DNA of 64,000 nucleotides from Phalacrocorax aristotelis. Taxonomy: Eukaryota > Chordata > Aves > Suliformes > Phalacrocoracidae. The position numbers and the translations under genes were made by a program. This document shows, in pieces, positions 40,301-52,300 of this stretch (the stretch's first letter is position 1; each line of letters opens with the position of its first letter). The notes beneath the pieces were generated by a model, which worked only from the letters and a program-made list of their open reading frames with translations, had not been told where the DNA came from and did no database searches. The stretch is taken from positions 2,604,001-2,668,000 of the forward strand of contig NC_134297.1 in assembly GCF_949628215.1 (NCBI RefSeq), read 5' to 3'.

Positions 40301-43300
40301 CTCTGGTCGTGACCGGGGAACCCTCATTCTGCAATGCACTTTAAGCCTCCCAGCTGGATGTGTATGCTTGAGGGAGCACAGAGACCTGAATAAATATTAC
40401 ACTATTTACTGCCTTGCATAAGTGGGTACTGGTGGTGGTGTTAGAGTCAAAGCATCCAAGATCTGACTGTTGCCATGAAAAGGGCTGCAGCTGGATTACC
40501 TTTCCAGCACCACCTAAATAACCCTGGCTGGACTGGCAGATTGCTGTTGTACTAGTGGTACAAACACAAGAAAGCCAAAAATCAATAAGGACATGTTTTC
40601 TCCTCATTGTATAGATTTGTAAAGTTCTGAGTTTTCAAGGGGAATCTAACTGCCTAAGGACTGCAGGTCCTTCTTTGCAGGGATTTCTCAAACCACTGAA
40701 AAGTGCTTTTGACAGGTCTATTAAAGTACTTACCCTTGGGCAGCCAAATAACTTCAGAGATCTACCAGTTGGGTGACCCTTCCCTCAACTTTGTACAGGG
40801 ACCGTGACAGAGCTAAGAACTGGACATAGATTTCCTTGTCTTTCCTTGCTGATCCAATACTATGAATGGTTAGGTAGACTGGATGTAAATACAAAGGGAG
40901 CTGATTAAGTAGTTCTCATACGAAGGATTGCCTGCCTAGCTGTCAAGAGCAACATTTTATCAAAGTGCTTTCCTCAGTGATCCATGATGTACTGCAGAAC
41001 ATTACCAATATCACAAAAGGAGCTGTTTCAGTTCTGATGTCAGCTCTGATCACGTGATTCATTTCCAAAGCAGCAAGAGACCCAAAATAATATTTCTAGC
41101 TTTAATACTTTAAAAAAAAATGTTTTTGAAGGGTTCTGTACCTAAAGTCAATGTAAAATGCAGACAACTGCAATGAAATATTTAGTCCCTTGCTAAATGG
41201 GCAATGATGTCCTATTGTAAAAAGGTTTTGATTAGAGTCTAAGTATCCAATTAGTGTATACAAAGCTAAGTCATTTTTCTTTTTATTAGCCGAAGTTCCC
41301 TGTGTATGATAAAAATGTCAGCAGCTGCCTAATGTAATTTGGTCTTCACTACCCAAGCCAGAAACTCACTAGTTTGTTAACTGAAATCTAAATTTTTCTT
41401 GTTATTCAAAAGTTACTGTTTGCTTTTTGGTGTTACTTCAAATAAGAAAGTTTTCTATTGTATTTCTTTTCAATTTGTTATTATACTGGAGGGTGAAAGA
41501 AGAAAAGATAAAAACATTTACACTGTTAATGTTGATCAGTTGATAAGCTTATCACATGTCAGTGTGTGAGCAAAGAAACCGTAAATCTTCTGAAACAGTA
41601 ACAAGTGTGTCATTTGCTGTTGCAGGCAGGTAGTCATGCAAACTCTTAAAGATTAGCAGTGTATTGGCCTGATGAGAAATCATTCTGACTTTTTTGAAAG
41701 GATGAAGGTTTAAACTGATCTGCAGTTCATAAGTGTGTGAAGGCCGGTGGTGCTAATATGAAGTTTAGTGATCTGAAACTTGTCACGCTTCAATACTTGC
41801 AGTCTTCCAACAGCTGTTTTGCCACTATCTTCCCTCCAATTTCAGCAATGTTTAAAAAAAAATATGTAGCAGAAGATGTGTTTTGAAGTTGGTTGGTTTA
41901 ATTGTTTGGCAAGTCCTGGTATGCTTTCCCTGTCTGATCTTTCACGCAGACTAGCATTTCATGGATGTTATGAAGAAGCATGTATCTTTAAAAAGACTGT
42001 GTCTGCATATAGATACTGTACTGACAGAAATCTGGGGATGACAAATATCGTGCAAAAATGGGATACTCTTGACTGTTGCACTAGATGCTACAGACTTCTC
42101 TCAGGTTCTCCAAAGCACAAATAGCTGAAGGCCAAGGTTTGTAGGACTACCACCCAACACATTAGTCTGCTCAGTATTTTGCTCACCTTGAGCAAGGGCT
42201 CTTGTGAAGCATGTTCCAGAAGCTCTTCTCAGCCCATGAGCTGGGGTTGGAGCTGCTCCCCAAAAGCAAACAGCAAGATCTCCATTGGCTGTGCCTGCTA
42301 CGCTCAGCATGACTTGGACTCATCCTCAGTGGGAAAAATTCTATTTTTTCCTAGGCACAAACCAGTTGGCAGGGGAATAACCAATGTAGAGAGATGAGTG
42401 TGTTTACCTTCACAGCAATGCTAATGGAGTCATCAAATCTTCATCCAGAGTCCACTGAAGTAGGCAACTTCAACCTTGTCTATAGAGTCTGGACACTTTC
42501 AGGCTGAGTTGCAGAGCAGTCTGAAATCAAACATCATTATGGGCTTTCTTCTGTTGTCCCTTGATACTTAGAGCTGGTGGGACTGCTGCAGTTGGTACCT
42601 TTTCATTAGCTGTTGTGTTATCCAGCCACTTTGAAAGATTGCTCAGAAGTCTTCAAGGTTTGTGCTAGGCTTTTGTCGACATTCAACAAATAGAGTAAGT
42701 GATAACATTGATGAAAGGAGCCTGAGCATATACACACACCAAGGGTTTGTAAGGCAGCCTGACAAAAGCATTGCAATGAGATAAAACATATTTACACATA
42801 GAAACTATTGCAAAGCTTTCCACTGGTTGGATTACATTCCTTCTCTTCTTTCTTGACTTCTGATGCTTCATGCTGCTCCAACTTCAGACAGCAGTTGCAA
42901 ATCAAGATCCAATGCCTATTAAGGAACAGCATATGGCTGTTCTGTGGTCCTTGAATTGTATGAGACAAGCTAGAACACAGTGGGCCCGTGAGCACTGCAG
43001 CACATATGCTGCTGTTCCTTTTATTTGAATGGAATTTGGGCATGCTGACCTTGGTGCATTTGCAGATCATGACTTCAGTAGAAATGTAACTGAAACTTTG
43101 TCCAAGGCAGGCTTCATAGTTTATTAAGAAAACACTGGTATAAGGAGTTGGAGAGTACTAAATCCAGATACTTCCTTTACAAGGGTATTTTAATTATCAT
43201 TGTATCTTGAAATACTTTTATTTTTAAACGATCATATTTCTTTTGCTTTACGAGGAATTGTACATGAAGGCAAAGGTAATTTTGCTGTGTTTCATCTGAA

Positions 43301-46300
43301 ATATTCAGACCTGGTACACACTTGAACAGTGGAAAAGCAGCTGTGCTAGCATTATTTTTATTTCTGGAGGTCAGCTTGGGGGAACCGAAATATGTTCTGC
43401 AGACTTTGGGTTTTTTCTTTTTTTTTCTTTTTTTTTTTTTTTGGTTACTCTGCTTACACCGGAAACTCTGAATAGGTATATTTGTCAGCTTTTACAGTAA
43501 ATTTTTCTTTCCCATCCCCCAAACCTGGAACCAGAAACTGCCATCCTTCCTCACCCTAATTCTGCAAGGAGGCCCTCTGAAATCGGTGTGACAACTCAGG
43601 GATAAGGTACTACCCAAGAGGTACAGTTCTGCTTCTCATGTAATCTGCAGCAGAGCTCATATTTGCTTTGGTGGAGTTGATGATTTCATGCAGCCTAAAC
43701 AACAGCAGCAATGTCTTACTCTGAAGATCTTTTCAATAAAGTACAAATAAATAATTTCCAAATGTAAATAAACCTCTTATAAGACCAAGAAAGCACCTTT
43801 GTGATGGTCTTTTTCAGACCTCCTATCTAGTATTCAGGTCCTTTTCAGAATTCTCAGTACAGATCATACCACAGCACATTTTAGTACTGTCTATTTTTTG
43901 CACTCAGATAAATTAATACCAATTAAATTTAAAAAGCAAAAGGTGAACTGTATTAAAAGCCCTTGTGGATGCTTGTATCAGAGTTAAAGCGACCTCAGTT
44001 CTCTTTAACTGCATTTCCAAATCCACAGGATTCATGAAAATGCAAGTTAACCTGAATTAAGGTCCTGCAAAGAATGTCCACAGAAAGCCAACACAAATCA
44101 GGCGAAGGCTAAAAAATCAGCTACTATTTTAAAGCAAAGTATTTTCCCAATATGCATCAGGGTAACAAAGACAACAGTTCAATGCGTAAATGTAGTGCTG
44201 TCTGGTACCAAGAGTATTTATAATGGCCAATCAGGATTTCATGATTAAATGATATGTAGTGAGTCAGAAAGACTTAATGGTAGTGCAAAATTGATGGGAA
44301 AGAAGTATTTAATTTTTTAAAAAGATAGTAAAGCAGAGCCATTTATTCTGTTAAATACTTTTGAGGTTGACTTACAAGGTCCTTATTTAGACTCAGGGTT
44401 TTTTTTCCCCTCAGAAAGGTGTAACAGAAACATCTCAGTGTACACATAATTGCAGGTAACTGGGAGAGATGATTAGACGTAAAATTATTCATCTTGCTCT
44501 GTGATGCAAAGCACAGAATGTAAATCTGAATAAATGCTTCCTGTGTGGAATAATACTTTCAGATTTGAGCTGGATATCAACCTGGCCTTCATAAAAACAA
44601 AGGCCAGTTGTGACCTTTAGAAATGGAAACTTAGCAATTAGCATATTTACAAATCAAAGTACAGTAAAAAGGGGCAGGTAGCCACTAGTGCTACCAGTGG
44701 CTTTACAAATATCGGGCCTCCATGAGCTTTGATATCCTATGGTTTCCTTCTGCTATCAATTGCCTCCAAATACTTCATGTAAAATATGGGCTGAAAATAT
44801 TGGCTCATGAAGAACTGTGCTTTCTCTATTTTCACTTGTCACAAGGCTTTGTGATAGGCCTTTTTAGCCGGCTGTAAGCTTTACTTTTCAAAATGGATCT
44901 GAGTTTATGGGTATAAGCTCTGAGTTGTGTTGTCAATACAACTGTTTGCAAAGCTGTGTTGCGTCCTAGCTCACCAAGTTATAAACCTCTTGAGGAGGTT
45001 AAGAGCAAAGCTCTGTTTAGAACGGAAACATGACTCTGGTCCAGGATGGCACTTAAGTATACTTGCCTGTTCTCAAAAGCTATGAGGTATGCATGTCAAG
45101 CTAGTGATGAGTTAAATGGCTTTCCAAATGAGGATGCTTTTCTAATTGGGATTGCATTTATAGCTTGCATCTAAGTACAGAATTTAATGTATTTCTCTTT
45201 AATATCTAATCTCTACTTTTTTATGTATCTACCTGGCCAGCAATTATGTTATGCCATAGGCTAGGTGTCTACTAACCAATCTATAGTATATGCCTGTTGG
45301 ATATACTCAGTCTGATTTGTCCTTCAGGTGGGTGTAAATTGCTGCAGTGCAGATCAGTAGCACTGAAGCAGCTTAAAGCAGATACACACAAGTGAACTCA
45401 GGAGGACTAAAATAAACATTCTATTTTTGTCAGAAGCCTAAAGAAAACAGAATGTCAGGCTCAGGGATTAAGGAGAAAAAAAAATATTAGAACATCACAA
45501 TTAACACACTAAAACCTCATTGAAGGCAGCAGAATGGAAGGTTTAGTCTAGAGACAGTTTGAGGAAAACCAGCATTTGTTTGTTGCCTCTCTCTATTTTT
45601 ATTTTTTGTCTACATAGCTGGTAAGTTTTGAAGAGGGATGTGTTTTTTCACCTCTTTTTCAGAGTGTGTGGCTCACCACTACTACTCTCATTTCACACAT
45701 GTATAAAATATATCCCCATAGGGAGGTGGAGGTCTGTTGATAGCCATTGCTTTCAGGAATGGAGTATTATCCTCCGCATAACAGCAGCAACACCTTTTCC
45801 TTGTATTACATCCTCTCTGGCTTTCACAAATATCTAGAGCAATATGCCTGTTTATTCGACAAAAAAATGTTCATTATACTCTGTGCCTGAAAGGACATGG
45901 CTTCTGCAGACCAGCAGATCTGCCAGCTCTGGCTTCCAGACCATCCTGGCTGTGAGGCTTGCACAAGCTCTCGTGCTGTATAGTATGTATGAATCCTCTT
46001 TCGCAAAACAAAACACAACAAAAAAAAGTTGTGGGGTGGGGGGGCTGAGTTTCTTGGTATTGCTGCAACTATTTAACAGCTGGAGGGAATTACAAGCATA
46101 CTTATGTCAGGTTAGGTTGTCCTCATGATCCGTCTGTGTGATCACAGCATCCAAGCAGCAAAGGTGGAGAGAAGGGCTATGCTATCTGACATTAAGTATG
46201 GGCAAAAAGACATCATTAGGTAAGGAAGAAACTGTTTATGAGTCCGGACTCCAGCCATGTTGACTAGTATAGCCTGCAGACAAGCAGGATGCCATGGGGA

Positions 46301-49300
46301 CTTTTGGCTCTGTGCAAATGGCAGGAAAGGAAAATAAATGTCACCTGCATTTTTTTTTCTCAGCTTCTGCTCCAGAACAGCAGCCGCAGCCTCGCCCCTA
46401 TCAAGGTGTCCGTGTCAAAGAGCCAGTGAAGGAGCTATTGAAAAGGAAACGGGGAAATGTCCAAAATGCCAGTGCAACGGCAGGTACAACGGTAAGAGAA
46501 AAAACAAACACAGACGGAAAATTCTTCCTTGGTAGCTAAATGATTGACCAGCTCTGGCAGAAGCTGGCAGTACTTTGGCAATGAGAGAAATGTTTGCATC
46601 TCTGAAGTATTTTGAAGGCAATGCAGCCTCATGTTACCTGGAGATACTATTAAATATATCTTTACTTTAGGTGGAGTGCCTTTAGGGTGCGGAGCACCCT
46701 CAATCACCATTGACTTAATGGAAGGGTGAAAGTGCTATGCACTTGGCAGGATCTAATTCCTAGGAACAGAAAGTGGCTTGGAAGTTAAGCACCTTGTTAA
46801 AGAGCACAAAAGGGGATCAGCCAGAGCCATCCTTGGCTATCTGCTTCTTAGTTTCAGCCTACCTCTACCTGTCCTCCCAGGAGGAAGCAGATTGGCTCCT
46901 CTCTAAAGAGGAATTCCCTCTGCAACAGAAGGTTCAAATACTGTTTAAGCCCCCCTCCCCCCCACCTTGCACTGAAGGGACACGTGGACTTTGGCTTGGC
47001 CCATGAATAGGCTGGGGTTGTGTGTACTGGCTGCCATGCTCAGTTCTCCTGGCCCTCCTGTAGAGGCAGGTGGGAACATTCAGGCACTGACACTGAAGTA
47101 GTAGCTGATAATCAGATAACAGTTAACATGCTCTTACCCCTTAGTGCTTCTCAGAGGGGGTTGAATTTAATGCTTATGGTCTTAATCCCTGGATACTTTT
47201 CTTCTCTCTTCTAGGTTGTTTTGCCCCATCAGCCACTTCCTTCCTATTCACCAATGGGTAATGTTTCCCTGACTTTCTAAGTGTTTGTGAGCCCTGCTGC
47301 AGGGAAGGCTATGCTGAACTGGCCTTTAATCCTTTCCTGTTTTTTAGGCCAGCCTTGCATTGATATGGATGTTGCTGCCTCTGCATTGCCTGTCACAGAT
47401 GAAGGAGCACTCTGTTCTGGCTGGATCTCCCAGCCCTCTCCCACATCCTTACAACCTTTAACTCAGTGGACCACTTACCCTGATTATGTGTCCCACGAAG
47501 CAGTCAGCTGTCCATACACAGCAGATATGTATGTTCAGCCTATGTGTCCCAGTTACACACTGGTTGGACCTTCATCTGTTCTGACTTATACTTCTCAACC
47601 GCTGATCACCAATTTTGCAGTAAGTCAAAAATACCTACATATAAATTACAGCTAATTCCTCACCTTCTAGCAATGGCCATAGCAAGTGCTGGATGTAATT
47701 AGTATAATTTAATTACTATAATGTTGTGTGTCTTTCCATCCATGCCACATAGTTGTTTTTGCACTGGCCCTGTCTGCACTGTGCTAGACATTAGTATGGT
47801 TTGATCAGGACAAAAAGTTGTGATTGCACTGAAATCAGGCATATTTCACTGCGACTTCCCCAGCTCTCTGCACTCCTCCAGACTTCCCACGTTATTAACA
47901 CATACACTGTCCTTTGCTGTTGTCCTGGGAAATGAGTCATCTCTCATCGAGTCAGCAGCAGGATTGCCATTGCCCTGAATTTGTTCAAGTCTATGAACAG
48001 TTATTTACATTTACATAGTTTGTAGCTCAAGAATAATAATGGGGAATGCTACATTTACTGTTGTCATCACTTCCAACTCTTCTTCAGCTTGGATTTGGAA
48101 TACCTGAGGAAGCAGAATTAAAGTAGTTCACTGAGTGGCTGCACATTACAATCAATAAATGCTATTGTCTGGACAAGTACTTAGGACACAGTCCTGCCAG
48201 AGAGATGAGCAGTATCCAGGAGTTTCTTCACTATTTGATGCCAAAAATAAAACAAATAATTTTAAAGAAAAGTAAATTACATTCCAGGAAACTCATCCTC
48301 CAGGTGAAGCAGGAAGAATGACTTGGCAATATATTTCTCAAAAATTGCTATTTGAGGATGGAAGAGCAAGGCCAAGATAACACATAAACATAGCAGAATA
48401 TTTGGGTTCAGGCTGGACAAAATCTCTTTGGCTGGCCCAAGATGATTTGTTCTTTCTTAGAGAGAAAGGGCAGAGAATTCTGTTTTGATTGAAGTCAAGC
48501 CGCTTATTTTCCTTTTAATGTTTCAGTTCAGCTGCTGGAACTGACACACCGAATCAGCAAAGGCTGTGTCCTGTGGCCCTCACTGGTAAGGAAGGGCTAT
48601 CATTTCAAATGTGGCTCTTCCTTGGCAGACAGAGGCTGATCAGGATGGACTGTCACATAGGCCAGAATGAGCTGCCTTCAGCCTTTTGGCAGCAAAGCTG
48701 TGCCCGTGCATTCAACTTGCAAGAAAGGAGGCAGTTTTCAGCAGAGTGTAACTGTCTCAAGGGCTTACAGTGAGGGTGGGAGTGGGAACAGAAAGCTAGA
48801 GGGAACTTGACTCGAGTGTGAGCTACTGGCAGCAAGCACCTGAGACACCCACAGCCACTGCTCTCATGGGAGCCAGCGTGGGAAAACTGTCACACACAGT
48901 ATAACGCTTTACCCAGAGAGACAGGAAAAGGGATGTTAAAAGTGAGACTGAGCATCCTTAGTCTGTTGTTATGTGTCCTCCCTCTGCCCCACCTGGCCAA
49001 TTGTTTTATGTTGGGTTTTTTTTTTTATTTCTCTTCTATTTTAACAGCCCCGAAGCACCACCCCCGCTGTAGTGCCTCAGCTCGAGGTGACGGATCAGCA
49101 GCCACCCCTCACATACTTCCCATGGGCACAGCCCCTCTCTGCACTGCCAGCCTCCACTTTGCAGTACCAGCCAGCTTCTTCCACGCTTTCGGGGCCGCAG
49201 TTTGTGCCCTTGCCAATCTCCATTCCTGAACCAGCCCCCCAGGAGCTGGAGGATGCCAGACGAGTCATCGGCACACTGCCTATTGAGAAGCTGCTTCTAG

Positions 49301-49359
49301 AAGATGAAGACAATGATACGTATGTTTTAAACCATGCTCTCTCTGTTGAAGGGCTTTAA
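34288..49359 (+). CDS. POU2AF1: OCA-B/OBF-1/Bob1 POU-domain coactivator, short (classical) form, 256 aa
   Basis: Lymphoid coactivator that clamps onto the POU domains of Oct-1/Oct-2 on octamer DNA in the nucleus. Coding exons: 34288-34303, 46364-46491, 47215-47257, 47348-47619 and 49048-49359, totalling 771 nt with the TAA. All junctions are GT-AG and in phase. Residues 17-36 (PYQGVRVKEPVKELLKRKRG) are the OCA peptide, nearly identical to mammalian OCA-B. VVLPHQPL (49-56), the block around HEAVSCPYTADMYVQP, and PLTYFPWAQPLS in exon 5 are also hallmark OCA-B segments. The product ends LNHALSVEGL. Its 256 residues equal the human length. The start is the ATG of MHWQK, against MLWQK in mammals; an in-frame CTG lies 12 nt upstream but is not followed by a Gly codon. 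The last 13 codons lie beyond an alternative 5' splice site (see the long form). Confidence 0.95.
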
Positions 49360-52300
49360 GTTGCACATCTGGGGCCTGACCCTCACCTACTCAATACTCC
49401 ACTTGGCACCACAGTGAGTTTTGAGTACAGAGGAAAAGCAGGCTGGGGGGCGGGGTGGGAACTTTACTTGCAATTCGGGTGTCCACCTCTAGCACACCAT
49501 GACTTGTATGTTGTGTGAAACTTGCTTTGTCCTGGGGCCCAGCACAAGATTTCTCTGCTGTTACAGTTCCTGCTACCTCCCAGGCAGGCTTTTGATACTG
49601 CATAGTTCTTGTGCACAGCGTCAGCACAAGGTGACTTTCATCCTCAGACACAGGGTGTGGTCTCAAATTGTCATACTATAGTGTAGCTGTGGCCAACTGT
49701 AGCATTTGTTGAAGGTACGCTTGTCTTTAAATATTGGCAAGACCTAGTTCAATAGGACTGCTTTCCAGAGCTCAATGTAAATGCTTCGTGTGTGTGTCTT
49801 TACCCTGCCAGTGAAGGAACCTCTGCCTGACGTAGGCCACTAGAGAACATTTTTGGGGACTAAATTTACCTTTTTCTTTCCTAAATTGAACTCCTCCTTT
49901 GGAAAATAGGAAAATGTAAAGTGCAGTTTTGTTCTACTGGCGCAGGTAGGTGCATTAGTCTGAAGACAAAAAGTCGATACAGCTGAACTAAATGTCAGTG
50001 CAGTCAGACATCCCTATTTACAGAGCAACACAAAGTAGCCTAGACAAAAAGGTTGAGTTCACACAAAGGTGTAACTTGAAGGTCTCGCCTTGTCTGCCAT
50101 TGGAAGACAGCCATTTAGGTGTGGGACAGTGGTTTCGAGTCATAGTCTTTCAGCTGTAGAATGTATTTGGACTCTAAATTACCCACCTTTGAGCTGGGGG
50201 GCTGATTCTATGGCTGGCTGGTAATGCTGCATGTTCTACCAATGGACAGATCCTGGTCCCACTGAAGTCACCGGGAGTTTTGCCTGAGTCAGGATTGCAA
50301 GACATGGCCCTAAATCAGGAGATCTTTGAGAAGACAGGGTCTTCCAAAACCTGGACTTCAGTTTAACAAGGAATTCACGGCTTTACTATTAGCCAGCAAT
50401 ACTTCTGTTTGTTCTGTAGCATTTGAGTGTGAAGTTGGTGATGTCATGCTGAGCTAGGGAACCTTAATGACCTCTCTTGTGCCTTACTGATACGGAAAGT
50501 TTCTCTGTGCTCTAGTCTCCCAGGCCCACAGGTGCACACATTTTCTTTATAGCTTTTTGATTTTCTTTCCTGGAGAATGAGTAGCTTTACTTTTTCCTCT
50601 GATGCAACTGTAAATATTATTGTTGATGTTCAGGAGTGCCATGCCACAGGCAAATATATTTGCAGGAGATATATCCCCTTCTAGCTCTGTTTATTGCTTT
50701 CTTAATAAACAAGGGACTCTTGGCTGGTGAACACAATTTCTCTGGGTTTTTCTGCTTCCTAAAGCCCAGCATCCTTAGGTGATTTTAATATTTGCAAGAC
50801 TAACTGCAAAGTAATTTATTGCACTGCTTATTACCTGGTGTCCAGCACTCCAGTTGCCACCCAGGCCTTTCAAGTGACCTTACAGTTTATGCCTGAGTGA
50901 GGTTTGCAAGCTCAGGCTGAAAGTCTGGACGACTTTCAAAGCATATTTTGTTATTTAATATTGACAAATCTGGAAGAAATAAGCAATAGATCATGTAAGT
51001 GATCATAAAGTTGTTTGAAAATAGCAGTAGCTCAGGTGGATTGAAATTAGTGGCTTACATTTGCAGAAAAACCCAGCAAAGAAATTAATTAGAAAGAGCT
51101 TAGTTCACCACTGCTTACTCCAGTTTTATAAGTACAAAGACATTCAATAGGTAAAACTGGGATAATGCAGTTGTGAATCAAGCCTGTGGTTGCTAAGATT
51201 GCTTTTAAATTTCTTTCACTCCAATGTATGTAAATTCTGTGTGCAAATAGAAAACAATGATGAACTGTTTCAGAATTTCTTTCTGGGTTGTTCTGGTTAG
51301 AAAAAGACAAAATCTTTTTCAATAAAGATCTACAGTAACTTTCATATGCCTAGAGTGTTTTATTTCCTGTCCAAAAGGGTAACACAGCATTGACATAGCA
51401 ATTAGTTCAATAACATATGTACAGGCTAGAACCACAGAATAGCTGTTAGACTTTCTGCTAATTTTGCACATTAAGGCAGACTAAGGAGGAACTCCATAAT
51501 CTAAATATGGCCTGGAGGCACTGTTTGCTCAAGCAGTCCTAACTCACAGAAGCGCTCCTGCAGTTCAGATGTTAGTTCAATCACTATTATCCTCTATTGG
51601 CATCCCTGGGGATGTGTGGGTGTGCAGCCACAGCTAACGCTGAGCTTGACTGAAAATCAGACGAGCCATAAAGTTGCATTTCTACTTCCTGAAATTGCAA
51701 GGTGTGGCTCTGGGGTACAAAATTACCCAAGGAAAGAAAGGACTGCCTACCACCTTCTGACTAAAAGGTATCAAATGTTGCTGTCTGTAGATAAACAAAC
51801 CCCGGGGGGTGGTATGACTGCTTGTAGGATAGTCTACTCTTGTGCAAAGGGAAACTGCAGACCTAGCTGTGCATGCCGAGTGTCCTTGCAAATAGGATCT
51901 AGGGGAATGGAAGTGGTGAGCAGCTCTGTGTAATTTTCTCCAGCGCCAGCCACAGAGCCAGGCAATCAAAGTGAAGCACTAAGTGTTTTCTCCATTGCTA
52001 AGAGCCGTGTGACCAGCAAGCCCATAACTGCTATGGGTTGTGACAAATCTTTGTCTTATGCACAAGATAAGGACACGGTCCCTCTTACCAGTAGTTTTGG
52101 TAAAGAAGCCTAACAGTCTGTTTACAAACACACCATTTAGAAGTGGCTGTTTGTCACCCCAGAGGGTGAGATATCACCAATGCATACAAGGTCATATCAC
52201 CCCAACAAGTGACACATAAATATGATATGGTACACTGGGCCCCAGCCCTAGGCTTTGTGGAGGACTTAGATGCCTCCCAGCACAAGGGCGAGCCTCACCT

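Larger units (their letters stand above)
46492..49047 (+). other. POU2AF1: Introns 2, 3 and 4 of POU2AF1 (between exons 2 and 5)
   Basis: Introns are 46492-47214, 47258-47347 and 47620-49047, separated by exons 3 and 4. Apart from the ancient repeat fragment at 46660-46760, I see only ordinary intronic sequence. Confidence 0.85.
49360..50730 (+). other. POU2AF1: 3' UTR of the short POU2AF1 form, intronic in the long form
   Basis: Runs from the OCA-B stop to just past an AATAAA. It has no long open frame related to the gene. A fragment of an old sauropsid repeat (about 50245-50315, with TCCCACTGAAGTCACCGGGA and GAGTTTTGCCTGAGTCAGGA-like words) is embedded in it. The whole segment would be removed as the first part of intron 5 when the 49320 donor is used. 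Confidence 0.65.

Noticed and set aside
51944..52099. Splice-bounded open segment (after TTTTCTCCAG, before G|GTAAAG) as a first exon of an independent ankyrin gene
   Set aside because: It ends in phase 1, whereas the ankyrin exon at 52566 requires a phase-2 donor. The encoded sequence has no resemblance to nuclear IkB N-termini, and there is no promoter-like sequence before it.
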